Shown in pieces: positions 40,341 through 53,371 of a stretch of DNA of 64,000 nt. Numbering within the stretch: position 1 is the first letter of the stretch; each line of letters opens with the position of its first letter. The DNA is from Pseudomonas frederiksbergensis (GTDB taxonomy: Bacteria > Pseudomonadota > Gammaproteobacteria > Pseudomonadales > Pseudomonadaceae), in the NCBI RefSeq assembly GCF_001952935.1, contig NZ_CP018319.1, positions 1,105,501-1,169,500 on the forward strand, in the 5' to 3' direction. Below the pieces are notes generated by a model, which searched no databases, had not been told where the DNA came from, and was given only the letters and a program-made list of their open reading frames with translations. A program made the position numbers and the translations under genes.

Positions 40341-40533
40341 TTTCTGACTAACCTTATCTCCTGAAAGGGCCTCTGCCTTTTCGGGGGATAGTCACTCCCT
40401 GCTGGCATTTTTGGAAACACTCGAACCGGTGGCTGTCGAGCCGCTCGTGTGTGCCTGATCTTCACGATCAGGGCGGGAACGGAGCTTCCCCAGGCGGGCA
40501 CTTGTACATCGATCGATCTGAGGGGAGACCCTA

Positions 40534-41280
40534 ATGAATTACAACTGGGACTGGGGCGTGTTCTTCAAGTCCACCGGCGTGGGCAGCGAGACGTATCTCG
40601 ACTGGTACGTTGCCGGTTTGGGCTGGACCATTGCCATCGCCGTCGTGGCCTGGATCATCGCCCTGCTGCTGGGCTCGATTCTGGGCGTCATGCGCACCGT
40701 GCCTAACCGCATCGTATCGGGCATCGCGACCTGCTACGTCGAACTCTTCCGTAACGTGCCGCTGCTGGTTCAGCTGTTCATCTGGTACTTCCTGGTGCCC
40801 GATCTGCTGCCTCAGAACCTGCAAGACTGGTACAAGCAGGACCTGAACCCGACCACCTCGGCTTACCTCAGCGTCGTCGTCTGCCTGGGCTTGTTCACCG
40901 CCGCTCGTGTTTGCGAACAAGTGCGCACCGGTATCCAGGCGCTGCCGCGCGGCCAGGAATCCGCCGCTCGCGCCATGGGTTTCAAGCTGCCGCAAATCTA
41001 CTGGAACGTGCTGCTGCCCCAGGCTTACCGGATCATCATTCCGCCGCTCACCTCCGAATTCCTGAACGTGTTCAAGAACTCTTCCGTGGCGTCGCTGATC
41101 GGCCTGATGGAGTTGCTCGCGCAGACCAAACAGACTGCCGAGTTCTCCGCCAACCTGTTCGAAGCCTTCACCCTGGCAACGCTGATCTACTTCACCCTGA
41201 ACATGGGCCTGATGCTGCTGATGCGCATGGTCGAGAAGAAAGTCGCCGTACCGGGCCTGATCTCCGTAGGGGGTAAATGA
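40534..41280 (+). CDS. aatQ: Acidic amino-acid ABC transporter permease AatQ
   Basis: A 248-aa HisMQ-type permease with about five helices. The EAA-loop region is GQESAARAMGFKLPQIYWNVLLPQA. GAGGGGAG precedes the ATG. It pairs with AatM. Its stop overlaps the potential first ATG of aatM. Confidence 0.96.
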   Translation: MNYNWDWGVFFKSTGVGSETYLDWYVAGLGWTIAIAVVAWIIALLLGSILGVMRTVPNRIVSGIATCYVELFRNVPLLVQLFIWYFLVPDLLPQNLQDWYKQDLNPTTSAYLSVVVCLGLFTAARVCEQVRTGIQALPRGQESAARAMGFKLPQIYWNVLLPQAYRIIIPPLTSEFLNVFKNSSVASLIGLMELLAQTKQTAEFSANLFEAFTLATLIYFTLNMGLMLLMRMVEKKVAVPGLISVGGK

Positions 41281-41951
41281 TGGAATTCGACTTCTCGGGC
41301 ATCATCCCGTCCCTGCCGGGTTTGTGGAACGGCATGGTCATGACCCTGCAACTGATGGCGCTGGGCGTCGTCGGCGGGATCATCCTTGGCACGATCCTGG
41401 CGCTGATGCGCCTGTCGCACAGCAAGCTGCTGTCGAACATTGCCGGCGCCTACGTTAACTATTTCCGTTCGATTCCACTGCTGCTGGTGATCACCTGGTT
41501 CTACCTGGCGGTGCCGTTCGTACTGCGCTGGATCACCGGCGAAGACACCCCGATCGGCGCCTTCGCCTCCTGCATCGTGGCATTCATGATGTTCGAAGCG
41601 GCGTACTTCTGCGAAATCGTCCGGGCCGGTGTCCAGTCGATTTCCAAGGGTCAGATGGGTGCTGCCCAAGCCCTGGGCATGACGTATGGCCAGATGATGC
41701 GGCTGATCATCCTGCCGCAAGCGTTCCGCAAGATGACCCCGCTGTTGCTGCAACAGAGCATCATCCTGTTCCAGGACACCTCCCTGGTCTACGCGGTTGG
41801 CCTGGTGGATTTCCTCAATGCCTCGCGTGCCAGTGGCGACATCATCGGTCGCTCCAACGAGTTCCTGATCTTTGCAGGTCTCACGTACTTCACAATCAGC
41901 TTTGCCGCCTCGCTGCTGGTCAAGCGTCTGCAAAAAAGGTTTGCCGTATGA
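41280..41951 (+). CDS. aatM: Acidic amino-acid ABC transporter permease AatM
   Basis: A 223-aa permease with the EAA-like loop [25 protein letters not shown]. Two ATGs are adjacent (41277, 41280). The second lies six bases after AGGGGG and is preferred. It overlaps both aatQ and aatP by a few bases, a tight operon. Confidence 0.95.
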   Translation: MEFDFSGIIPSLPGLWNGMVMTLQLMALGVVGGIILGTILALMRLSHSKLLSNIAGAYVNYFRSIPLLLVITWFYLAVPFVLRWITGEDTPIGAFASCIVAFMMFEAAYFCEIVRAGVQSISKGQMGAAQALGMTYGQMMRLIILPQAFRKMTPLLLQQSIILFQDTSLVYAVGLVDFLNASRASGDIIGRSNEFLIFAGLTYFTISFAASLLVKRLQKRFAV

Positions 41952-42682
41952 TCTCTATCAAGAATGTCAACAAGTGGTATGGCGACTTCCAGGTACTGAC
42001 TGACTGCAGCACCGAGGTCAAAAAAGGCGAAGTGATTGTGGTGTGCGGGCCGTCCGGTTCCGGCAAATCCACCCTGATCAAATGCGTCAATGCCCTGGAA
42101 CCGTTCCAGAAAGGCGACGTGGTGGTCGATGGCACATCCATCGCCGACCCGAAGACCGACCTGCCGAAACTGCGTTCGCGCGTTGGCATGGTGTTCCAGC
42201 ATTTCGAACTGTTCCCGCACCTGACCATCACCGAAAACCTGACCATCGCGCAGATCAAGGTGTTGGGCCGCAGCAAGGAAGAAGCCACCAAGAAAGGCCT
42301 GCAACTGCTTGAGCGCGTAGGGCTGTCTGCCCATGCGCACAAACACCCGGGCCAGCTTTCCGGTGGCCAGCAACAGCGTGTGGCGATTGCTCGTGCGCTG
42401 GCGATGGACCCGATCGTCATGCTGTTCGACGAACCGACGTCGGCGCTGGACCCGGAAATGGTCAACGAAGTACTCGATGTGATGGTGCAACTGGCCCACG
42501 AAGGCATGACCATGATGTGCGTGACCCACGAAATGGGCTTCGCCCGTAAAGTGGCGGATCGGGTGATCTTCATGGACCAAGGCAAAATCATCGAAGACTG
42601 CAAGAAAGAGGAGTTCTTCGGCGACATCAACGCCCGCGCCGAGCGTACGCAGCATTTCCTCGCCAAGATTCTGCAGCACTAA
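41948..42682 (+). CDS. aatP: Acidic amino-acid ABC transporter ATPase AatP
   Basis: A 244-aa ATPase with Walker [10 protein letters not shown], signature LSGGQQQR, Walker [13 protein letters not shown] and the switch His in [11 protein letters not shown]. It energises AatQM. It is the last gene of the transporter operon. Confidence 0.97.
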   Translation: MISIKNVNKWYGDFQVLTDCSTEVKKGEVIVVCGPSGSGKSTLIKCVNALEPFQKGDVVVDGTSIADPKTDLPKLRSRVGMVFQHFELFPHLTITENLTIAQIKVLGRSKEEATKKGLQLLERVGLSAHAHKHPGQLSGGQQQRVAIARALAMDPIVMLFDEPTSALDPEMVNEVLDVMVQLAHEGMTMMCVTHEMGFARKVADRVIFMDQGKIIEDCKKEEFFGDINARAERTQHFLAKILQH

Positions 42683-42698
42683 GCACCACACCGAACTC

Positions 42699-42832
42699 TG
42701 TGGCGAGGGAGCTTGCTCCCGCTGGGTTGCGTAGCGACCCACAACATCGACCAGCACGTTGTGTCTGACATACCGTGTTGGCTGGGTTTGCGACTGCTTC
42801 GCAGCCGATCGGGAGCAAGCTCCCTCGCCACA
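42699..42832. repeat. REPIN, GTGGCGAGGG type
   Basis: TGTGGCGAGGGAGCTTGCTC and the far arm GAGCAAGCTCCCTCGCCACA, between aatP and aauS. Confidence 0.92.
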
Positions 42833-42898
42833 GGTTCTGCGCTCGACCAAACCAGGACGCAAGCCCATTGCCACACTGGTTGACCCAAGGCATCTGTG

Positions 42899-44796
42899 AT
42901 GAAATGCGACCCAAATCTCTATCGCGCCGCGCCGCCATCACTTGCCGTGAAACCCCGTCTGATTCGCCACTTGTTCCTGCCGCCGCTGGTCATCGCCCTG
43001 ATGATCGGGTTGGGTTACCTCGGCTTCTGGGTCAGTGAGCACTACGGGATTCGCAGCCTCAGCGAGAACGGCCAGCGTCAGCTGGAATTGCACGCCCGCG
43101 CCGTCGAGAGCGAGATCAGCAAGTACACCTACCTGCCCAGCCTGCTGGAACTCGAGTCCAGCGTTTCAAAGCTGTTGGCCGACCCGTCGCCGGAACACCG
43201 ACAGACGGTCAATGAATACCTCGAAGGCCTGAACCGGCGCAGCCGCAGTCGGGCTATCTACGTGATGGACACTACTGGCCGTGTCATGGCCACCAGCAAC
43301 TGGCGCGATGTCGACAGTTACCTGGGCGAAGACCTGTCCTTCCGCGCCTATTTCCAGAATGCCGTGCGCGGTCAGCCGGGGCGCTTCTATGGCATCGGCA
43401 GCACCAACGGCGAGCCCGGTTATTACCTGGCCCATGGCCTGGAAGAACACGGCAAGATCATTGGCGTCGCGGTGGTCAAGGTCCGCCTCGAAGCCATGGA
43501 AGAACGCTGGCAGCGCGCGCGACTCGAAGCTTTTGTCAGCGATGAAAACGGCATCATCATTCTTTCCAGCGATCCGGCTCGGCGCCTGAAATCGGTTGTG
43601 CCGCTGAGCGACGAAACCAAGGAAAAACTCGCCCGCAGCCTTCAGTACTACTGGTTCCCACTGAATGAATTGCAACCGCTGGCCCGTGAACAACTGGCCG
43701 AAGGCGAGGAAAAACTGACCTTCCCCGCCAACAGCGAAGTGGAATCAGACGAAGAGGACATCAGCTACCTTTCGCAAACCCGTCCGCTGAGCGACACGCC
43801 ATGGAACTTTACCCTGCTGACACCGCTGCAGGATTTGCGCCGCGAAGCGATCAATCAGGGGATTCTGGTGGCGGTGGCGTTTGCCCTGGTGGCGTTCCTG
43901 CTGATCGCCTGGAACGAGCGGCGCAAGGTCATTGCCACGCGTCTCGCCGCCCGGGAAGCCTTGCAGGAAGCCAACAATCAACTGGAGCGTCGGATTACCG
44001 AACGTACCACCGACCTGCGCGCCAGCAACGAACGGCTCAAGGGCCAGATTCGTGAACGACGGGTGGCTGAAGAGACGCTACGCCGTGCCCAGGATGAACT
44101 GGTGCAGGCCGGTAAACTCGCGGCCATCGGCCAGATGTCCACCAGCATCGCCCACGAATTGAACCAGCCGCTGGCCGCGCTGCGAACCTTGTCCGGCAAT
44201 ACCGTGCGGTTTCTGGAGCGCGGTCAACTGGACGTTGCCAGCACCAACCTCAAGACCATCAACGAACTGATCGACCGCATGGGCCGGATCACCGCCAGCC
44301 TGCGCTCGTTCGCTCGCCGCGGCGACGACAAAGGTCAGGCCAGTCTCGGTAAAGCGGTGGATGCAGCCTTGCAGCTGCTCGGCGGTCGCGTGGAAAGCGC
44401 GCATCTGCAACTGCACCGAGACTTCGCCGATCTGCAGGTGCAGATCGACCAGACCCGCCTGGAGCAGATTCTGGTCAACCTGATCGGCAACGCCATTGAC
44501 GCCATGCAGGTACAACCGCTGCCCGAACTGTGGCTCGAAGGCGAAGAGTTCGATGGCAAATATCGCCTTCGTGTACGCGACAATGGCCACGGCATCGACG
44601 CCGAAGCGCGCAAGCATTTGTTCGAACCGTTTTTCACCACCAAACCCGGCGAACAGGGCCTGGGCCTTGGCCTGACCCTTTCCGCCAGCCTGGCCGCCGC
44701 CACCGGCGGGCACTTGGGTGTCGAGCACCCGGCCAGCGGTGGTACCACTTTCGTCCTCAGTTTACCGTTGGTAAGCCCCACTCACGCCGAGCCAAT

Positions 44797-44800
<4 letters not shown>
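42899..44800 (+). CDS. aauS: Sensor histidine kinase AauS (DctB-like)
   Basis: A 633-aa sensor. TM1 is about residues 24-45, then a large periplasmic double-PAS/dCache domain (about 46-318), TM2 about 319-338, a coiled-coil linker, HisKA with STSIAHELNQPLAALR (His about 419) and an HATPase with LVNLIGNAIDAM, DNGHGID and GLGLGLTLS. The ATG at 42899 is preferred over the GTG one codon before because AAGG lies eight bases upstream. It senses acidic amino acids and phosphorylates AauR. Confidence 0.94.
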
Positions 44801-46124
<1,324 letters not shown>

Positions 46125-46125
<1 letters not shown>

Positions 46126-46463
46126 TGGACCTGATCCTCAAGGCAACCCTGGGCGCGGCCGTGGTGGTGATCCTCGCCGCACTGGCCAAGACCAAAAACT
46201 ATTACATCGCCGGATTGGTGCCGCTGTTTCCGACCTTTGCGCTGATTGCGCATTACATCGTCGGCAAGGGGCGTTCGCTGGAGGATTTGAAGACCACCAT
46301 CGTGTTTGGGATGTGGTCGATCATTCCTTACTTCATCTACCTGGCGACGTTGTACGTGATGGTGGACCGGATGCGGCTGGAGGCTTCACTCGCGGTGGCG
46401 GCGGTGGCTTGGTTGATGGCGGCTACGGTGTTGGTCACTGTCTGGGTTCGCCTCCAAGCCTGA
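46125..46463 (+). CDS. glpM: GlpM family membrane protein
   Basis: A 112-aa protein with three or four hydrophobic helices and the family segment AKTKNYYIAGLVPLFPTFALI. In P. aeruginosa GlpM affects alginate production and is encoded by the glp locus. Here it overlaps the aauR stop and is the fourth gene of that unit, with no link to glp genes. Its biochemical role is unknown. Confidence 0.88.
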
Positions 46464-46479
46464 CGTTCTTTCCCCCCCT

Positions 46480-46523
46480 GCTCGCGAAGGCGGTTTTTCA
46501 GTCAACATTAATGCCGACTGACA
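46480..46523. repeat. Decayed REPIN fragment
   Basis: TGCTCGCGAAGGCGG and TCAGTCAACATTAATGC resemble the inner part of the REPIN at 9837 (TGCTCGCGAATGCGG; TCAGTCAACATTACTGC), but the outer arms are lost. Confidence 0.6.
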
Positions 46524-46550
46524 CTCCCTCTTCACAGTGGATTCAGATTG

Positions 46551-47570
46551 TTACAGAAGGTTGGGTTCAGCCACCGGATCAATCTGCGCCCAATGCGAGG
46601 AATCTTCGCGGTGGGCCTGCAAATACGGCAACACCGCCGCCAGTAACGGCGCCTTGAACGCGTCCTGGAATCGATGCGCCAGCCCTGGAATCAGCGTCAG
46701 CTGACTGCCGCGGATATGCGCCGCCAGGTGCACGCCGTGCATGACCGGCAGCAACGGATCAGCAGTGCCGTGAACCACCAGCGTCGGTACGCGCAGTTGA
46801 TTGAGCAGCGCCACACGACTGCGTTCGGCGAGGATCGCCATGATCTGGCGCTTCACGCCCTCGGGGTTGAATGCCCGGTCATAGGATTGCGCTGCCTGAT
46901 GCAGCAATGCCTGCCGATCATCGCTCACCGTCGGGCTGCCCAGCGCCGCCAGCAAATCGGCCTGTTGCTCCAGCGCCACTTCGCGATTGGGCGCCTCACG
47001 ACGCGACAACAATTGCACCAACGCCGCACTCGGCGCCGGCAGGCCTTCGGCCCCGGAACTGGTCATGATCAGGGTCAGGCTCTCGACCCGTTGCGGCGCC
47101 ATCGCTGCCATGTGCTGGGCGATCATCCCGCCCATGCTCGCGCCCAGCACGTGGAATTGCTCGACGTGCAACGCATCCATCAAGCCAAAAGCATCGTCAG
47201 CCATATCGGTCAGGGTGTACGGCGCCGACACTGGCAAACCGAGTTTGTAGCGCAGGACCTCGAAGGTCAGGTTGGCGTCGGCGGGGGCTTGCCGCCAGGT
47301 CGAGAGCCCGACATCGCGATTGTCATAGCGAATCACCCGAAAACCCTGCTGACACAGCGCGACCACCACCTCATCCGGCCAGTGAATCAACTGCCCGCCC
47401 AGGCCCATCACCAGCAACAACGCAGGGTCCGAGGCACGGCCGATGCTCTGGTACGCCAGGCTCACGTGTGCCAGATCGACCTGTTCGGTCGGGACATTGA
47501 TATCGCAACGAGACGCCGCCAAGGACGGCAGGCCGAACAACAGCGCGGCCAGGAAAAACAAAACACGCAT
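46551..47570 (-). CDS. Exported alpha/beta hydrolase
   Basis: A 339-aa hydrolase. The start at 47570 gives a clear signal peptide ([20 protein letters not shown]); the 50-codon extension is not credible. The nucleophile elbow is LGASMGGM, the acid is likely in [10 protein letters not shown] and the His in IPGLAHRFQ. It resembles periplasmic esterase/lipase-like proteins; the substrate is unknown. Both ends of a second, deleted copy of this gene with its upstream flank are found at 53434-53580. Confidence 0.9.
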
Positions 47571-47760
47571 GGAAAACACCGAAACGCAGGACTCCAGTAG
47601 AGCGCGAGTCTGATGAAGTTTGTTCAAGCGCGCTGCCACAGTTACGTGACAGTTTGATGAAGATCGCTGAACGGTCAATGCGATAACTATGTACCACCAC
47701 CGCCCGAGCCCCTTTCGCATTCAATGCCTGCCAACCGTCAACTTTGAAGCCAGGCAAACC

Positions 47761-50700
47761 ATGCTCGAACAACATCACGACACTGACCCAAGCACCCTCA
47801 GCGATTTTGGCCTCGCACTCGCCACCGTCCCGGCGATGCAGAATGAACATTTATTCCTCCAGGCCTCGCAGCGCTGGCGAGACTGCCAGCAGCAAATGCT
47901 CAAGCTCATGGCGACCTCCCCCAGCGTTCACAGCCTGTTGACGCAAACGCTCAAGCAGCAACTGGATCTGGATGGCGAGCGGGTCGGCCTGTTTTTTCCG
48001 GCCACCGCCGAGCGCTCTTCGCGCCGTTGCAGCCTGACAGAAGCCTGCGCCTTCCTGCTGCAACAACCGGATCTGGACCCGCGGCGTATCCCCACCTGTC
48101 GGGTGACGGGGATCGATCGCAGCCATCGACACTTCGCCACCTCTGCCGGCGAGCTGCTCAAACAACTCAAGGCCCTGGGCCTGAAGCAGTGCCTGACCGA
48201 CGGCTGGAACACGTACTGGAACGGCCGGGCCAACGGCTCTCCATTATCCAGACGACACCTGGCCGCCCGGTTGTACCGCACACACGTTGACGCGGCAGGC
48301 CAACTGGCCCTCGCCGAGGGTGCGTTAAGTGCCGAGCAGTTAAAGCCGCTGCTGGCGATCCTCGATCCTGTCGACGGAAAATCCGAAGTGGCAGGCCAGC
48401 GAGTCATCGCCGAACAGTTGGCCCTGCAACGCCGTGACAATCGTTTCGCCAAACTTCCTGGTGTACTGGGCATCAGCCTTTACGGGGGACAATCCACCGA
48501 GCAGTTGCTGTATTTGCCCACCCACCGGCCAGCGCTGTTGCACTTCAGTCAGCGCAGCGAGCTGGACAGCTGGCTGATCAGGCATCAACACGAAATCCCC
48601 TGGAGTGTCACGACTGACGGTCACAGCGTCGTCGACTACAACAACCCGAGTGCCCCGCTGGAGGTCGGTGCAGCCCAATTACTGGAGCGTTTGCATGCCA
48701 TTCAACTGGAAAGCGCATGCACCGGCCTGGGCGACGACATTGCCGAACAGGCGGCCTATGCACTGCTCGCTGTCGATCAAGTCGACGCGCAACGCCGCGC
48801 AAAAGGAGGCTTTAGCGAAGCGCCGGACCTCCCCGCACCGGTACACGAGCAGGACGATCAGGCGCTCGCCCCGTCCTTCCCGCTCGGTAATCCCGGGCCC
48901 GAATTCTCTTTAATCGTGCGCAAGGCTGCACTCAGGCAGCAATACAGCGCCATCGAAAACATGCTGAAAAAACACGATCAGGAGACGTTCGACAATCCCC
49001 AGGTGACAGCGCTCAAGGCCCTGTTTGCATCCCTGGACGAGGCCGAGCAGGCCGCCATGACAGCGGCATCCGCCCTGCTGGAGCGCGAGCGCGTTTTCGA
49101 TACGTCGACCATCAACATTCAATACACCGCACTCTATCAGGCGAGACTCAAGGCCCTGCAAGCCGAGGCCAACATCCAACTCAAGCTGGAGCAGATCGAT
49201 ACCGCAGAACACCGCCTGCTTGAAGCCGTGTTGAAAACGCCTGCCAGCGCCGATCGCTCCGATCAGAGCGCCGCTGCCTTCGTGACCTTATCGGTCAGCG
49301 AAACCGGCGACATTGAAACCGTTTCGCGGCGCCAGGAGCTGGAGGGGCTGCTGGTTTTCGCCTTCACCGCGACGCTGCAAGACCCGTCCTCAACGCAAAG
49401 CCTGTTGCTCTACTGCACCGGTGCTGGCGGGGGCTTGCAACGGTTCGCCAATCGCCGGCAAATGGAGCGTTCCCTGTTTAAACTGCATGCCGCCGACGGG
49501 CACGCGGCGTTGCAACTGACTCCGATCGACACCGACCCTTTCGAGTACAGCTTGCATCAACAAGTCGCGACCTTCGAACGCCGCGCAGCCGAGATCCGCC
49601 AGCAATACCCTATCGGTTCCCAACCCGCACAACACGCGAACGCACTGGGACAGTTACGCGAGCAGACGCTCACCGCCCTGCAGGTGCCCAGCCACCAGAA
49701 CCGCGACCTCGCTTTCGCACAAATCGTCGAGCAAAACCTGAGCGCACGATTGACCCGCCAGTTCCCCCAATGGCTCACCCAGGCGTCACTGGATGAACGC
49801 TTGCAGCTCAATGCATTGATTGAACGCTATGTGCCAGCCTTGCAACGCGCCCACGCGTTACACGAGCTCACTTTGCCCCTGGTCAGTGACTTCGCCGCCA
49901 AACGCATCGACGCCCGGCTGCGCAAGGATTTCTCACTCCAGCACAGCTTCGCCGTGCAATTGGACCTGCCTGATGCAGTGACATCCGAACAACACTTCAC
50001 CGAGGCCCCAGGCGCACCGGGAACGCCGACCAAAACCGTATGGGTCGCCAGCCAAAGCCGCAGCAAACTGTCGATCCATGAACTGGCGCTGCTGAACATC
50101 GACGACAGCATCAAGCAGCGCTTGAGCTTCATGCGTGTCGAAGTCACCGCCAGCTCCGATACCGAGCGCGATGCGCTGGTCAAAGGCATCACGCAGTCGT
50201 ACCTGTGCGCCCTCGTGCCGGAACTCGATCTGGCGCAGCACTACGAAGCGCTGATACGCAGCACCTACAGCGGACCGGCGACAGCATCGGCGTTCGAACG
50301 TGAATACCACCACGAATGCCTGCTCGAACCCTACCGCTTGCAACTCGCCATTCAGGGACGCTTTGCCCTCCTGCGAGGTGCAATCAACGCCACCGAGTGG
50401 CAAATCCTCAACGTCGCGATTGAGGCTGCGACGGCGCAGGACTGGTCCGTCAATGGCCAGCAGATCGTACTGCTGCCCGCCTTCCTGAGCGCGGGTGGCA
50501 AAGATACGGACTACAAGTCAACCACCCTGTCGGGCATTACCTTCATTGAGGAGAAAACCAGCGGTCTTACGCTGCTGTACCTGCCCGACACCCCTGACGG
50601 CGTGTTCCTGCGCCGATACAACAGTCTGGAGCAAGCCCGAAAGGCGTTGTTCGATCTGTGCCTTGGCAGTGAAATGGCCAACTATCTGGCAGAGCGCGCC

Positions 50701-53352
50701 CTTGATGGCCTAAAGGCAAATCACTTGGGCCGCATCACGCAGGCCTTGCTGAAAAACTTCGATGGGATCATCGGTGTCGGGCGCCCGTGGCCCAAAAGCA
50801 CTTCATTGCCAGCCCATCTACTGCATGCCGAGATGGGCCGCCTGATCCTGGCTCATCGCAACACCTCGCGCTCCAACAGCGAACTCTTTCTGGAGCAATA
50901 CGCGGTCAAGGGCGAGAAGGTGTTCACCTATTTGAAAATGGCCATTGGCGTCTTGCCCATCATCGGTACCGGTGTCGGCCTCTATGATGCCTGGAACAGC
51001 GCCAATCAAGCCGTCGCGGCCTTTCGCAAAGGTAATCACGTGCAAGGCATGGCTGAAATAACCATGGTTTTGCAGGCGTTGATCGATGCAGGCATGGACT
51101 TTCTTTCGGGCTTCAGCTTGCGGCTCAGCGCGCTCCGCACACGAACGTTTCATCGCCAGTTGAGCAGGATGTTCAGAGGCACTGACGCTTCGTCCACACC
51201 GCTGATATCTGCACGAGAGGCCCGGCATATCGCAGCCCGATTCGCTGGCTATCACTACGAAAAACCAGTTTCCCTGGCGGGCCTTCAACCCGGTACGGAC
51301 GGCGTTTATCGCAATGTCTATCGACACGCCGACGGTGACTTCATTGTCAGGTACGGAATCATCTACAAGGTTGAATTGCATGATGGGGCCTGGCGGCTGA
51401 GCGGGACTGAGCTCAAAAGCTATAAACAACCCGTAGCCCTCGATGCCAGCGGGCAATGGAACACTCACTTCGCCGTTTACGGGACTGCCTTCAATGGCGG
51501 CCTGGCGGGAGGGGGTGGGGTACAAAGTTACCTGGCCAACAGGCTTGATCCGATCTGGCCGACGGTCATCCGCGAGCGATTGCCGCGTTGGTGGGTCGAT
51601 CGGGTTTTTCGGCGCCAACAAGCACTGACAGCCAGCACCGATGCCAGGATCGAGCAACTCAGCACCCTGAGCAAGCGCACAAATGAGGCGCTGGAGCGCT
51701 ACAAAAGCAGCCCACCTCAAACCCACATGGCACAAATCAAGCATCTGGACGCCGCATGCCTGAAAGAAATAGAACTGGCCAAAACCGGTTACCTGGAGCT
51801 CGAAGAACTGTTGCCGTTGAGCCATGGCAACAAGCGGGCAGATATTAACGACGTAAAAAGCCGAATGGCCTGGGTGATAGTGGACCGCTCATTGCACCGG
51901 TTGAGGTTTGGCGCCAGGCGCATCGCTAAGCATCTGGAGGAACTCGAAGATTTTGCAAACCAGTCGGATGTTCTGCCCAACACAGACTTAAAGCCCCTGT
52001 TGAGCCTTCTGCAACAGCGCAAAAATGCACGGGTAGGGATGGTCAAGGAGCTCGAATTGATCGACGCGACCAGCGCACAGATTGATGAATGGAGCAAACG
52101 CATCACCAATGACGCTCAACGAAAAATCGTAGCGACAGAAAAAAACAAAATGGCAGCCGCATTGCTGCCGGAGAACCGGCAGTACCTGAAAACAGGTCAA
52201 TACTTGCAAGTCGTCAGTCGGTTTGATGCGGTTAATGATGTCTCCTGGTTCTATCTGCAAAACCAGATGGCTGACGCACGGGCCAGGATCGATCGGGTCC
52301 TGGCGACCCAACACAGTCTGCACCAAGTGAACGCCCGCCCCGCGGAACGCACCAGGATTCTTGAAGACTGTCTCGCGGCCTACGATCAATTTCGCAAGGA
52401 GCTGACGGCATGGACGGCCAGCTATCCTCAACATTTCGATCTCACCTATGTCCCGCTGCTCCTGGACGGCATAGAAAAAACCGCCGAACGAGCTCGCCAG
52501 GCCATCAGGCAAACATCTGTGCCACGGCCGGCCGGGCCTATCGTGAAAAAGATCTTTGAAACCGAGCAAGGTCAATTGTTGATCGGTGACGTGATCAGCG
52601 GCCAGGATCGATTCACGCTCAAGGGCATCGATGGCTATACCGAAAACTGGTTGCCAGGGTTACACGGCAAATACCGTCTGCAGGACAATCCCCTGCGGAT
52701 CAGCCAACAGCATGCTCCCACGGATGTCAGGCCTTTGTTGGCGGAGGCAAGGAGTCGCCTGAACACCCAGGCGGCGTACCAGGACAAGGTCGAAGCCTAC
52801 GCCAGGCAAAAAATGCTGCCCGTCGACCTTGAACACATGATGCTCACTGAAGCCACCGAGCTTCGCCTGCGCGCCAGCCAGATCGAACGCCTCGACCCCC
52901 AGGCCCCTCTCATCGGGCAACTGCGCGAAAAGGCTGCCGAACTGACGCGCAAGGGACAAGACTTGCGCATCCGGCACTCCCTCATCAGCCAGACGCCCAC
53001 AGAAGGGTACCTGGACTATCTGCTCAAACAGGGTGCGGTGCAGATTCGCAAGAGCGGTGAATTGACGGAACTCGCACGCCTGAAGGACGGGCGCAGGGAC
53101 TTCCTGCAGGAATACGAAGTGCTCAACCTGACGCAAACTCCGACACAACCCCTGTGGTATGCCCATTTTCACTACAACAAGCCCCAACCGCGCTTCGACG
53201 AGTTCGTCAAAGCTCATCTCAAAACAGCGCAACAACGCCAGCTCGGCCTGCAATGGCAACAAAAGCAGGCGCAAACCGGTGCGCCGGTCGACCCTGTCTG
53301 GCGTGGTGAAATCGGCAGGCCGTTAGCCTTGCTGCACTTCCAGAATCTCTGA
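47761..53352 (+). CDS. Giant DUF6543/dermonecrotic-toxin-like protein
   Basis: A 1,863-aa protein. The ATG at 47761 follows CAGG by six bases; the frame is open 24 codons further but without a site. It has no signal peptide. Large parts are helical and Gln/Leu/Arg-rich. Around residues 1050-1095 a hydrophobic segment (KMAIGVLPIIGTGVGLYDAW ... ALIDAGMDFLSG) sits after SRSNSELFLEQYAVKGEKVF, the hallmark region of the large Pseudomonas proteins annotated as DUF6543 or dermonecrotic toxin domain. A beta-rich module follows (about 1160-1240; DGVYRNVYRHADGDFIVRYG) and then a long coiled tail. I cannot locate a catalytic centre. Secretion route and target are unknown. Confidence 0.75.
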   Translation: MLEQHHDTDPSTLSDFGLALATVPAMQNEHLFLQASQRWRDCQQQMLKLMATSPSVHSLLTQTLKQQLDLDGERVGLFFPATAERSSRRCSLTEACAFLLQQPDLDPRRIPTCRVTGIDRSHRHFATSAGELLKQLKALGLKQCLTDGWNTYWNGRANGSPLSRRHLAARLYRTHVDAAGQLALAEGALSAEQLKPLLAILDPVDGKSEVAGQRVIAEQLALQRRDNRFAKLPGVLGISLYGGQSTEQLLYLPTHRPALLHFSQRSELDSWLIRHQHEIPWSVTTDGHSVVDYNNPSAPLEVGAAQLLERLHAIQLESACTGLGDDIAEQAAYALLAVDQVDAQRRAKGGFSEAPDLPAPVHEQDDQALAPSFPLGNPGPEFSLIVRKAALRQQYSAIENMLKKHDQETFDNPQVTALKALFASLDEAEQAAMTAASALLERERVFDTSTINIQYTALYQARLKALQAEANIQLKLEQIDTAEHRLLEAVLKTPASADRSDQSAAAFVTLSVSETGDIETVSRRQELEGLLVFAFTATLQDPSSTQSLLLYCTGAGGGLQRFANRRQMERSLFKLHAADGHAALQLTPIDTDPFEYSLHQQVATFERRAAEIRQQYPIGSQPAQHANALGQLREQTLTALQVPSHQNRDLAFAQIVEQNLSARLTRQFPQWLTQASLDERLQLNALIERYVPALQRAHALHELTLPLVSDFAAKRIDARLRKDFSLQHSFAVQLDLPDAVTSEQHFTEAPGAPGTPTKTVWVASQSRSKLSIHELALLNIDDSIKQRLSFMRVEVTASSDTERDALVKGITQSYLCALVPELDLAQHYEALIRSTYSGPATASAFEREYHHECLLEPYRLQLAIQGRFALLRGAINATEWQILNVAIEAATAQDWSVNGQQIVLLPAFLSAGGKDTDYKSTTLSGITFIEEKTSGLTLLYLPDTPDGVFLRRYNSLEQARKALFDLCLGSEMANYLAERALDGLKANHLGRITQALLKNFDGIIGVGRPWPKSTSLPAHLLHAEMGRLILAHRNTSRSNSELFLEQYAVKGEKVFTYLKMAIGVLPIIGTGVGLYDAWNSANQAVAAFRKGNHVQGMAEITMVLQALIDAGMDFLSGFSLRLSALRTRTFHRQLSRMFRGTDASSTPLISAREARHIAARFAGYHYEKPVSLAGLQPGTDGVYRNVYRHADGDFIVRYGIIYKVELHDGAWRLSGTELKSYKQPVALDASGQWNTHFAVYGTAFNGGLAGGGGVQSYLANRLDPIWPTVIRERLPRWWVDRVFRRQQALTASTDARIEQLSTLSKRTNEALERYKSSPPQTHMAQIKHLDAACLKEIELAKTGYLELEELLPLSHGNKRADINDVKSRMAWVIVDRSLHRLRFGARRIAKHLEELEDFANQSDVLPNTDLKPLLSLLQQRKNARVGMVKELELIDATSAQIDEWSKRITNDAQRKIVATEKNKMAAALLPENRQYLKTGQYLQVVSRFDAVNDVSWFYLQNQMADARARIDRVLATQHSLHQVNARPAERTRILEDCLAAYDQFRKELTAWTASYPQHFDLTYVPLLLDGIEKTAERARQAIRQTSVPRPAGPIVKKIFETEQGQLLIGDVISGQDRFTLKGIDGYTENWLPGLHGKYRLQDNPLRISQQHAPTDVRPLLAEARSRLNTQAAYQDKVEAYARQKMLPVDLEHMMLTEATELRLRASQIERLDPQAPLIGQLREKAAELTRKGQDLRIRHSLISQTPTEGYLDYLLKQGAVQIRKSGELTELARLKDGRRDFLQEYEVLNLTQTPTQPLWYAHFHYNKPQPRFDEFVKAHLKTAQQRQLGLQWQQKQAQTGAPVDPVWRGEIGRPLALLHFQNL

Positions 53353-53371
53353 CACCACCGGAATGAAACAT

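Noticed and set aside
40341..40533. Separate gene or strong terminator between aatJ and aatQ
   Set aside because: No frame with a start site is present and the visible hairpins lack T-runs; the gap is better read as an intra-operon spacer.
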